This document shows positions 1 to 6,043 of a stretch of DNA of 6,764 bases, piece by piece. The notes under the pieces are model-generated. The model ran no database searches. It saw only the letters and a program-made list of their open reading frames with translations, and was not told where the DNA came from. The stretch's first letter is position 1. Every line of letters begins with the position of its first letter. Source of the stretch: an uncultured Lachnospiraceae bacterium. GTDB lineage: Bacteria; Bacillota; Clostridia; Lachnospirales; Lachnospiraceae. A program made the position numbers and the translations under genes. The stretch covers positions 1 through 6,764 of the forward strand of contig CAMWMO010000086.1 of the NCBI GenBank assembly GCA_947175305.1. Direction: 5' to 3'.

Positions 1-129
1 GTAGGTAGTGTCCGCCACATTCAGACCCTGATTGATTCCAACCAGAGGATATAGAACAAACAGAACCGGAAAAAGCACGTTCTCTATGAAGTTTCGATAT
101 TTCCCGTATAATCTCGTCACACGTTCCAT
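1..129 (-). CDS. N-terminus of an unidentified membrane protein (partial, runs off left edge)
   Basis: Forty-three codons are visible, starting at an ATG at 129-127 and open through the window edge. A clear GGAGG ribosome binding site lies 6 bases upstream (136-140 on the plus strand as its complement), which fixes the start. The visible peptide begins MERVTRLYGKYRNF, a basic amphipathic lead, then a hydrophobic stretch at about residues 18-32 (VLFPVLFVLYPLVGI), then NQGLNVADTTY. This is the pattern of a first membrane segment with the N-terminus inside, as in multi-pass proteins. The sequence loosely reminds me of the start of large uncharacterised polytopic proteins found in Lachnospiraceae, but I cannot name a family. 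It sits 30 bases downstream of the TPM gene on the same strand, so it may be the third gene of that transcript. That it is a real gene is fairly secure; its function is open. Confidence 0.62.
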   Translation of the reverse strand, partial: MERVTRLYGKYRNFIENVLFPVLFVLYPLVGINQGLNVADTTY

Positions 130-159
130 ACGCAGCCTCCGTTTCTGCATAACTGTACA

Positions 160-951
160 CTAGAAACTGTGTCCGCCGCCTCCGCCGCTACGGCTTCCTC
201 CACCGCCGCCACTGCTTCCTCCGCTGCCTCCTCTGCTGCTCCCACTGCTGCCGCTGCCGGAGCTGACCGGATTATAAACCTTACTCTCATGGGTAAAGAC
301 CGCCTGTGGCCTCGTATAGTTAAAATGATTTTCCACACTTCTCATAAGAGTTTTCCTTTCCGGCTTCTTCAATCTGGCATAATAATTCACCAGACCGTAA
401 TTTAAGATCAACGCAATGATCACCGCCAGTAGTCCATTGCTGATATACTTCATGGGCTGGGCGATCTTCTGTCCCCGTAGAAGTGTATGAATCTGCACGA
501 ATGCCTCCATCGCACAATCTCCATAATCACCGGAAGATGCATAACGATATACATTATCCGTAATAGTATTGGCATACGCCGTGGTGATGACCCGATAGAC
601 GGCGCCGTCACTGTGAATCCAGAGCATACGATTGTCCATATCAATCAAAAGCAATGTGCCGCTGTCTGTGCCGAATCGGCTCTGATAATATTGCCTCGCA
701 TAGTATTCTGCGCTTCTGTCATTGGCATCTATCGTCTTAAGAGCTACGTTGCCGTATGTGGTGATCTCCTTCATCTGCGCTATGAGTTCCGTCTCTTCCT
801 CATCAGAGAGCAGCTGCGCATCATCCTCCAACACTACCCGATATCCCGTTTCATCATTTATGTAAGCCTCTTCTGCGTAGCAGACCATCCCACATGAGAT
901 TACACCGACCAGCACCGCCAGTGAAAAGGCTGCCCTTATCTTGCTACGCAT
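160..951 (-). CDS. TPM-domain (YgcG-like) membrane-anchored protein with Gly/Ser-rich tail
   Basis: This 263-residue protein has a signal peptide (basic MRSKIR, hydrophobic core to about residue 22, probable cleavage after CYA at 26). A TPM-type domain follows at about 30-160, with YINDETGYRVVLEDDAQLLS near its start and GTLLLIDMDNRMLWIHSDG at 98-116. There is one membrane segment at about 168-186, a basic juxtamembrane part (ARLKKPERK), and a low-complexity Ser/Gly tail from 230 that ends GGGGGHSF. The TPM domain plus Gly-rich tail ending HSF or close to it is the hallmark of the YgcG family. TPM domains have been linked to phosphatase activity in plants and to membrane-protein quality control or photosystem repair; the bacterial role is not established. 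Expected topology is domain outside and tail in the cytosol. The start at 951 has GGGGAGGG seven bases upstream. The first 8 bases overlap the end of the zinc-ribbon gene, implying coupled translation and joint function. Confidence 0.9.
   Translation of the reverse strand: MRSKIRAAFSLAVLVGVISCGMVCYAEEAYINDETGYRVVLEDDAQLLSDEEETELIAQMKEITTYGNVALKTIDANDRSAEYYARQYYQSRFGTDSGTLLLIDMDNRMLWIHSDGAVYRVITTAYANTITDNVYRYASSGDYGDCAMEAFVQIHTLLRGQKIAQPMKYISNGLLAVIIALILNYGLVNYYARLKKPERKTLMRSVENHFNYTRPQAVFTHESKVYNPVSSGSGSSGSSRGGSGGSSGGGGGSRSGGGGGHSF
163..264 (-). repeat. Low-complexity Gly/Ser codon tract encoding the tail of the TPM protein
   Basis: The last 34 codons of the TPM gene (residues 230-263) are almost only Gly and Ser with two Arg before a final His-Ser-Phe. 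On the plus strand the DNA is a run of CC-rich triplets (tcc, gcc, gct, cca) with strong strand asymmetry. It is built of near-repeated triplets but not of a perfect tandem unit, which argues for selection on composition rather than simple recent slippage. The imperfect triplets also create long spurious Ala/Glu-rich and Ala/Ser-rich frames on both strands. Such tails are typical of the YgcG family; their role is not known. Confidence 0.55.
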
Positions 952-2557
952 AATGATTCCCTCCCCTTCTGTTGAATTGCGGCAGTTTGCGCATTGTCAG
1001 CACATTATACCGCCCAATGATATCCATTAGCGTCCAGATGACCGCGGCCATGGAAACGATCGCCCCGCCGTAATAATACAGATCGGACACCGGATGCCAT
1101 ATCAGGATCACCAGAGCCAGCAGGATTGCCAATACAGGTTTTATCAGTACAGGTATCATACCCTTCATCTGATCTCCCAGCCGTTTTCTGAGATACACTG
1201 CAATGGCACCCACAAAAAGAATGATAAAAACAGCATACCATAGCGACAAAGTACCAATCCCATTTATGGCCAGCATGACACCCACCATACTGGCCATCGT
1301 CTGAAAGGCGATTATCGTAAAAAAGAGGAGAGTCACCCGCAAGAGCACAGTATCAGCTTTCGCTTTCCGCTTCACTCGCTGCCCTGTTTGCGCATAATTC
1401 ACCCAATCGTCGCCCACTTTCTGCGCTGACACATACCCCTTGTCATCCTCCCGCATCTCCTTTTTCCGGATACGGCGCATCTGTGAAACAGATATCCCGG
1501 CACATACAAACGCCAGAACCGCTGATAACAGCAATGCTATAGCAGGTGTTATTGTAAATTTGAGATTAAACAGCAGAAAAATCGGAATAGCCAGCAGCAG
1601 AGATCCGATCACATACTTTTTCCTGTCCACGGGCAGGTCTGCCGCCACCTTTCCTGTCTGTCCGTTGACCACGGCATAGGCTACCTTGTCGCCTTTCCGA
1701 TAGGACAGGAACCAGACCGGAAGCATCGCCGATTCCGCCGAAGTACAGTCGGGACGAAGTGCATTTTTGATCGAGTATATGTTCTTGCTGCTCTTTACAT
1801 GATACTGCTTGCAGGTAAAGTCCTCCGTCATCCTGCTGACACTGTTCGACAGCACCAGCTCCTGGGCGTCACTCTGATATACGTTCCGGTCCACATCTCC
1901 GGTGTCCGCATAGAATCCGCTTAGATAGGACGGTGTAAAAGGCTGTTTCTTCCGCAGGTCAAAAGGCGCGATCGCACTGCTCAGTTCATCGGAAAAAGAT
2001 GCCGCCGCATCATAGGCGATTCCTTCATAGGCAGCATCCACATCACTCGTTATGTTATAGTGCCGTGTGATCAGGTAGTCTCCTTTCTGCCGTTCTTCAC
2101 TGCCTTTAAAAGTCACAGATCCCTTTTTCTCAAAGGAATAGATCCAGTAGGGCATATAGATTCCCCGGAACTTCTCAATAAACTGCTCATCCTTCAATTC
2201 TTTCGGCGCAAAAATCGCCCGCCGCATCATCGCCTTATAGGAATCCTTGCAGTCTTCTTTGGTTCTGGAAAAGGGAATGATATGGGCCGGCCGGCGTTCT
2301 CTGCTGACACGGCTGTCCAGAATTGCGGTAGAACCGCAGAAACAACAAAAAGTAGCCGCTGTCGTATCTTCACTCAAAAGACCGGCTCCGCACTGTGGAC
2401 AGGTGAATACTGTGACATCGTACTCCGTGCTTTCCTCCGCATCCTTTTCTTTCTGATAACTGTAAGGATCCATTCCGGTGTTACAATAGCTACAGGTTAG
2501 TTGCTGCGTCGCAATGTCAAATTTCAGATTGCCGCCGCAGTTTGGACATTCGTACAT
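944..2557 (-). CDS. Double zinc-ribbon multi-pass membrane protein, partner of TPM protein
   Basis: The protein has 537 residues. Two CxxC...CxxC zinc ribbons open it: C4/C7 with C22/C25, and C53/C56 with C71/C74 (C72 is an extra cysteine). A soluble region follows at about 85-315, containing two aromatic motifs, MPYWIYSF (135-142) and LPVWFLSY (279-286), as seen in proteins annotated as TFIIB-type zinc-ribbon membrane proteins. About six hydrophobic segments come next: 316-331, 336-356, 403-431, 437-455, 467-487 and 495-513. With no signal peptide, the zinc ribbons and soluble region should be cytosolic. The start at 2557 follows AGGAAG by 5 bases. The stop lies inside the start of the TPM gene (8-base overlap). 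No catalytic motif is recognisable. The ribbons resemble treble-clef/rubredoxin-like knuckles that bind protein or nucleic acid, and automatic labels such as 'primosomal protein' for relatives are probably only matches to the ribbon. A scaffold or quality-control role with the TPM protein is inference. Confidence 0.82.
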   Translation of the reverse strand: MYECPNCGGNLKFDIATQQLTCSYCNTGMDPYSYQKEKDAEESTEYDVTVFTCPQCGAGLLSEDTTAATFCCFCGSTAILDSRVSRERRPAHIIPFSRTKEDCKDSYKAMMRRAIFAPKELKDEQFIEKFRGIYMPYWIYSFEKKGSVTFKGSEERQKGDYLITRHYNITSDVDAAYEGIAYDAAASFSDELSSAIAPFDLRKKQPFTPSYLSGFYADTGDVDRNVYQSDAQELVLSNSVSRMTEDFTCKQYHVKSSKNIYSIKNALRPDCTSAESAMLPVWFLSYRKGDKVAYAVVNGQTGKVAADLPVDRKKYVIGSLLLAIPIFLLFNLKFTITPAIALLLSAVLAFVCAGISVSQMRRIRKKEMREDDKGYVSAQKVGDDWVNYAQTGQRVKRKAKADTVLLRVTLLFFTIIAFQTMASMVGVMLAINGIGTLSLWYAVFIILFVGAIAVYLRKRLGDQMKGMIPVLIKPVLAILLALVILIWHPVSDLYYYGGAIVSMAAVIWTLMDIIGRYNVLTMRKLPQFNRRGGNHYA

Positions 2558-2642
2558 AATTGCTTCCTTTCTCCCCTCATACCTGCCATATCAGAACAAT
2601 ATCCTGACTATATATGAGGTATGATTCATTTCTATATATTTG
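2558..2642 (-). promoter_or_regulatory. AT-rich intergenic leader of the zinc-ribbon/TPM pair with imperfect dyad
   Basis: This 85-bp gap separates the acyltransferase stop from the zinc-ribbon start. It contains an 8-base inverted repeat, tcatacct at 2577-2584 and aggtatga at 2617-2624. Inside it lie weaker complementary arms (atatcag at 2588-2594 against ctgactatat at 2604-2613, with a 3-base bulge). On the minus strand the dyad ends about 8 bases before the AGGAAG ribosome binding site (2563-2568), so it could be a leader hairpin or an operator. There is no T-run after it, so it is not a classic intrinsic terminator. I could not find a convincing -35/-10 pair, although several TATATA-like words (2609-2615, 2633-2639) are present. 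Whether the pair has its own promoter or is read through from the glycan genes is unresolved. Confidence 0.35.
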
Positions 2643-3716
2643 TTATAGATTTGATGATAATTTAGCCGCCACCCGTCCAAACAGCCAGGCCCTCACCACA
2701 TCCACCGCTGTGCCGATCACATATACGAGCAGAATACATCCGATCAAATGCGGCAGGAAGACAAAGTTCTTCGCCACTTTCTCCACGCCCAGCCACTTCA
2801 TCCACTCATAGCGCACCAAAATATGCTCATGCAACAGATACACGCCGAAGGTATAGGGCGCCAGTTTCCTCACCATTTCAGCGAAACGCCCCTCCTTGAT
2901 CCGCATATTCTTAAACACATAAAAAAGGGAAACGGAACCCGAAAGACAAAGCAGATGATTATATGTGTACAGCATATTCGCATAATGCGTAAACGTTTCT
3001 ATTTCACTTCCGAGCGTATTGGAAGCCAGTGCCAGCATCCATATCAGCAGGGCGGAAAGCACATAAGCGCCCACCGCATGGGACTGCTTTTCCAGCCAGG
3101 AAATACCGTATAGCCTGATATAGCCCGCCGCCACAAACAGACACAAAAACCACCCAAAATCATAGCCGTACCGATCCGTCGCCAGATATACGGGAAGAAT
3201 CGTCTTCTCAAGCATGAAAAACGTAAGCAGCAATGCCATGAGTATCTGAATATCCCTCTTTTTCATCTTCACTATGCCCGCCGACAAAAAAGGAGCAAAC
3301 AGATACATGACAAGATAAGCCGTGGCAAACCAATAATGTTCCGTCCCAAAAGGAAATAAAAAACCGATCCAGTCATAAATATCAAGATCCCCACCGGAAA
3401 CCACACCGGTCAGAAGGAGGAAAACCGGAACCAGCAGAGAATAAAAAAGAACCTGAGAAAGCAGGGACACCACCCGCCCCGGCTTCCACACAGATTCTAC
3501 AAGAAAATATCCGCTGATCAGAACATAGCAGTTTACCGCCACAATACAAAACGCCTCGATCAGCCATGCAAAAACGGCGACCGGATCATCCTTTACCGCA
3601 AAGGGAAACGGCGTAGCAACCCAGCCCTTCACCAGATAGTGAAGGGAAATGATCATAAGCATCGCCACGATCCGCAGCAATTCAAAGTTAGCCTGTCTCT
3701 TACTTCCCGTTTCCAT
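2643..3716 (-). CDS. Membrane acyltransferase (acyltransferase_3 / OafA-like)
   Basis: This is a 357-residue polytopic protein of the acyltransferase_3 family, which moves acetyl or other acyl groups across or onto sugars at the membrane. The family's key R-x10-H motif is present at the end of the first membrane segment (FELLRIVAMLMIISLHY, R15 and H26). Other typical parts are VNCYVLISGYFL (61-72), GTEHYWFATAYL (124-135) and, near the end, YTFGVYLLHEH (288-298). About ten hydrophobic segments are visible. I place the start at 3716 (METGSKRQANFELL) because GGGAAGGG lies 6 bases upstream and family members begin just before the FELLR motif. An in-frame ATG at 3779 would add 21 polar residues inside the GtrA gene and lacks a good ribosome binding site; one at 3737 is also weakly preceded. 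The chosen start overlaps the GtrA gene by 17 bases. Likely task: O-acetylation of the glycan or lipid-linked oligosaccharide built by the neighbouring genes; the acceptor cannot be read from sequence. Confidence 0.92.
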   Translation of the reverse strand: METGSKRQANFELLRIVAMLMIISLHYLVKGWVATPFPFAVKDDPVAVFAWLIEAFCIVAVNCYVLISGYFLVESVWKPGRVVSLLSQVLFYSLLVPVFLLLTGVVSGGDLDIYDWIGFLFPFGTEHYWFATAYLVMYLFAPFLSAGIVKMKKRDIQILMALLLTFFMLEKTILPVYLATDRYGYDFGWFLCLFVAAGYIRLYGISWLEKQSHAVGAYVLSALLIWMLALASNTLGSEIETFTHYANMLYTYNHLLCLSGSVSLFYVFKNMRIKEGRFAEMVRKLAPYTFGVYLLHEHILVRYEWMKWLGVEKVAKNFVFLPHLIGCILLVYVIGTAVDVVRAWLFGRVAAKLSSNL

Positions 3717-4167
3717 GCTTTTCCCTTCCCTCTGCATCGCCGTCCGATTTTTTGAAGATCCAGATCTTGCTGAGCACATAGTTTGCCAGGATCACCAGCA
3801 CCTGACAGACGAGCTTGGAGATCTTGTCGTTGATCGACAGCATATCCACCATCACATACATCAGCACCAGCTCCAGCACCTCTGTGGCGATCCGCGCACC
3901 GATAAAGGAGACAAACTCTTTGACGACAGATCCGGTATCCTTATTCTGGCTCTTAAATACAAAGGTTCTATTCGTCCAGTAGGCGAATACCACCGTGAGC
4001 ACCCAGGACAATACCGTGGCCGCCATATAATGCATCTGCATCGCGTCCGCAAACAGAAAATACAGAATATAATTCAAAACAAAGGCAAGGAACCCGAAGA
4101 TCAGATAGTTGATCCCCTCCTCATGCTTTTTATACAATCCCCAGCCGAAATCCCACAATTTTTTCAT
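3700..4167 (-). CDS. GtrA-family small membrane protein (putative lipid-linked sugar flippase)
   Basis: The protein has 155 residues with four predicted membrane segments (about 20-40, 47-66, 84-106 and 115-137) and short basic ends, the normal size and layout of the GtrA family. Family landmarks are YLIFGFLAFVLNYILYFLF in the first segment, AYWTNRTFVFKS after the second (62-73) and NYVLSKIWIFKK (129-140) closing the fourth. GtrA proteins are thought to move undecaprenyl-phosphate-linked sugars across the membrane or to support glycosyltransferases that use them, as in O-antigen glucosylation, teichoic acid and arabinogalactan modification. Start at 4167 follows AAGGAG by 5 bases. The gene begins 13 bases after the ABC transporter stop, and its 3' end contains the start of the acyltransferase, so the three genes should be one transcript. 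The tail after residue 140 is charged and low-complexity (SDGDAEGREKHGNGK), likely cytosolic. Confidence 0.92.
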   Translation of the reverse strand: MKKLWDFGWGLYKKHEEGINYLIFGFLAFVLNYILYFLFADAMQMHYMAATVLSWVLTVVFAYWTNRTFVFKSQNKDTGSVVKEFVSFIGARIATEVLELVLMYVMVDMLSINDKISKLVCQVLVILANYVLSKIWIFKKSDGDAEGREKHGNGK

Positions 4168-4180
4168 TTCTTCTCCTTAA

Positions 4181-5935
4181 TCATCTCTCCCGTGAAATCT
4201 TGCCCGCATCTACCCGATAGACCATATCACATTTTTCGATCGTCTGCAGCCTGTGCGCAATGATAACGAGCGTCTTTCTGCCATGCAGTCTGTTGATGGA
4301 ATCCATGATAGCCGCCTCCGTCTCATTGTCGAGAGCCGAGGTGGCTTCATCAAGCACGAGCACCTCCGGATCCTCATAGAGCGCTCTGGCAATACTGATA
4401 CGCTGTCTCTGACCGCCGGATATGCGGATCCCCCGCTCGCCGATCCCGGTCTCGATCCCCTCCGGCAGACTTCTCACGAAATCATCGAGAGCCGCCTCCT
4501 CCAGAGCACGCCAGACCTTCTCCTCGTCAATCTCCTCCTCCGGTACGCCGAAGGCCACATTTTTGCGAATAGAATCGTCCAGCATAAAGATGGTCTGCGG
4601 AATATAGCCGATGTTTTTAAGCCACCCTTCGTAGTGCCCGCTGACATCCACACCGTCCGCCAGAATCCGCCCGCTTTCCATCTGCAAAAGTCCTAACAGA
4701 ATATCCACGATCGTTGTCTTTCCCGCTCCCGTGGTACCCACGATACCCACCGAGGAACCGATTGGGATCTGCATATCCGCGTTGTCAAAGATCCATTTCT
4801 CCGTGTTCGGATACTTGTAGGTGATATTCTCCAGCCGGATCTCTTTTTGTAACGGCAGTTTCTCGACACTCTGCTTCTGTCTGTAGACTTCCGCATCATA
4901 GGTCACTTTACCGTCGTGAATCTCCTCCTGCAGATTATCGCTGACGCCCATAAAGAAAGGCTCAAAATAGGAGATCGATGTCTGGTAATTGTTGATCCGG
5001 TTGACGCTGGGGAGAAGCCGCATGGCTGCCGCCGCCAATGCCGAGAGCTGGGGCACCAGATCCTTCACCTGTGTTCCCTGCCCGATGGAGAGCACAAAAT
5101 ATCCCACCATTCCCGCGATACACACGGTCTCGATCAAAAGTCTTGGCGTTGCATTAAACAGATTATATTTCTGTACGGAGTTGACATAGCCCGCCCCGCA
5201 TTCGGCATATCCGTTGATAAAATAATTTTCCTTGCAGCCGATCTTGATCTCCTTGATGCCCATCACCGACTGCTCGATCCACTTATACAGACCGCTGTAA
5301 TAATCCTGGTTGTCCTGCCCCGCCTTGATCATAATAGGTTTCAAGATCTTTTTGATCACCAGAAGAAGGATCACCATGAGCGCCGCCACCGTGACGATCA
5401 TCATGGCGTCCGAATAGAGAAACAGCGCCACTACCAGGCAGACAAAAACGATACACTCACTGAACAGCTGCAGACAGCTCAGAATCAATCCATACATATT
5501 GTTTACGTCGGATGTGATATTTCGTTGAATTACAGACGTGTCTGCATTCAAGTAATACTCGTAAGGTCTCTGCATGAAATTGATCATCATCCGTCTGGAG
5601 GTGGCAAACTGATTCGTGTACACGAACCGGAGCTGCACCTTCTGCTGGAAAAAGAGATAAACGTTTTTGATCACCGTCATACCCACAAAGGCCAAAAGCA
5701 AAAACATGGCAAATTCCGCATTGCTGTGCATTCCGAGCAACTCATAGACCGAAGAGAGCAGTTCGCTGTCCTGCACCGCCTCCGGATCCATCACCACCGT
5801 CACGATAGGTACAAGCATGGAAACACCCAGACTCTCCAGCACACCGCCGATGAGCATCATAATGATAAGCACAATCATGGCACGTTTCTGCTTCCCGTCC
5901 AGCAGAACATTCATTTTCTTTAAAATTCTAAGCAT
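4181..5935 (-). CDS. PglK/MsbA-like ABC half-transporter (membrane domain fused to ATPase)
   Basis: This 584-residue exporter has six membrane segments in the first ~310 residues and a nucleotide-binding domain from about 366. ATPase motifs are complete: Walker A GTTGAGKTT (400-408, K406), Q-loop Q447 in YIPQTIFMLDDSI, signature RISGGQRQR (504-512, Ile in place of the usual Leu), Walker B VLVLDEATSALD (525-536, D529, catalytic E530), and H-loop IIAHRL with H561. It resembles remembered Campylobacter PglK, the flippase for lipid-linked oligosaccharides, in several places: KILKPIMIKAG (196-206), AMRLLPSVNRI (304-314), the Q-loop region and the C-terminal CDMVYRVDAGKI. This similarity is from memory, not an alignment. 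It likely works as a homodimer flipping an undecaprenyl-linked glycan or glycolipid; a peptide or drug exporter is less likely given GtrA and the acyltransferase next door. Start at 5935 has GAAGG about nine bases upstream. It heads the tight operon with GtrA and the acyltransferase. Confidence 0.94.
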   Translation of the reverse strand: MLRILKKMNVLLDGKQKRAMIVLIIMMLIGGVLESLGVSMLVPIVTVVMDPEAVQDSELLSSVYELLGMHSNAEFAMFLLLAFVGMTVIKNVYLFFQQKVQLRFVYTNQFATSRRMMINFMQRPYEYYLNADTSVIQRNITSDVNNMYGLILSCLQLFSECIVFVCLVVALFLYSDAMMIVTVAALMVILLLVIKKILKPIMIKAGQDNQDYYSGLYKWIEQSVMGIKEIKIGCKENYFINGYAECGAGYVNSVQKYNLFNATPRLLIETVCIAGMVGYFVLSIGQGTQVKDLVPQLSALAAAAMRLLPSVNRINNYQTSISYFEPFFMGVSDNLQEEIHDGKVTYDAEVYRQKQSVEKLPLQKEIRLENITYKYPNTEKWIFDNADMQIPIGSSVGIVGTTGAGKTTIVDILLGLLQMESGRILADGVDVSGHYEGWLKNIGYIPQTIFMLDDSIRKNVAFGVPEEEIDEEKVWRALEEAALDDFVRSLPEGIETGIGERGIRISGGQRQRISIARALYEDPEVLVLDEATSALDNETEAAIMDSINRLHGRKTLVIIAHRLQTIEKCDMVYRVDAGKISRER

Positions 5936-6043
5936 GATCCGTTTCCTTCTCGTTTCCTATCCGCACAACAGGAATATCTTACCACAAGTGTGTATTTCAC
6001 GCAAATTCGGTGACTGTTCCACGCACGCCATTCTCCGGCCGGA
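5936..6043 (-). other. Gap between glycosyltransferase and ABC transporter genes
   Basis: These 108 bases carry no gene. Beside the promoter listed separately and the ribosome binding site for the ABC gene (about 5943-5949), the only notable word is a perfect 10-base palindrome, tccggccgga at 6034-6043, directly after the glycosyltransferase stop. It has no loop and no following T-run on the minus strand, so I do not call it a terminator. Read-through from the glycosyltransferase gene is therefore possible. Confidence 0.5.
5976..6004 (-). promoter_or_regulatory. Candidate sigma-A promoter with extended -10 for the ABC-GtrA-acyltransferase operon
   Basis: Read on the minus strand, TTGCGT (6004-5999) is followed after exactly 17 bases by TAAGAT (5981-5976). 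TAAGAT is preceded by TGG, giving the extended -10 form TGnTAAGAT. The -35 box matches the consensus only in its first three bases, but the extended -10 can compensate. Transcription would begin near 5969, leaving a leader of about 33 bases with the GAAGG ribosome binding site. Position in the only sizeable gap of the glycan block supports it. It is a pattern match only. Confidence 0.45.

Noticed and set aside
117..338. Ala/Glu-rich minus-strand frame and the Ala/Ser-rich plus-strand frame (169-405) over the TPM tail
   Set aside because: Both are out-of-frame readings of the Gly/Ser codon tract; repeated GGN/TCN triplets give Ala, Glu or Ser runs in the other frames. They have no independent support.
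3717..3779. Longer acyltransferase with start at 3779
   Set aside because: The extra 21 residues are polar, lie wholly inside GtrA coding sequence and lack a good ribosome binding site, while the ATG at 3716 has GGGAAGGG and fits the family's N-terminus.
3649..4263. A 204-residue plus-strand open frame opposite GtrA
   Set aside because: It is antisense to the GtrA gene and to parts of both its neighbours. The product is His/Gln-rich and has no family resemblance.
4916..5923. A 335-residue open frame on the plus strand opposite the ABC transporter
   Set aside because: It is fully antisense to a strongly supported gene with complete ATPase motifs. Its product is unusually rich in His, Asp, Arg and Gln without domains or hydrophobic segments, as expected for a complement-strand shadow, and no good ribosome binding site is seen.
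6034..6043. Palindrome tccggccgga as a terminator after the glycosyltransferase
   Set aside because: A 10-base palindrome cannot form a loop and there is no T-run on the minus strand.
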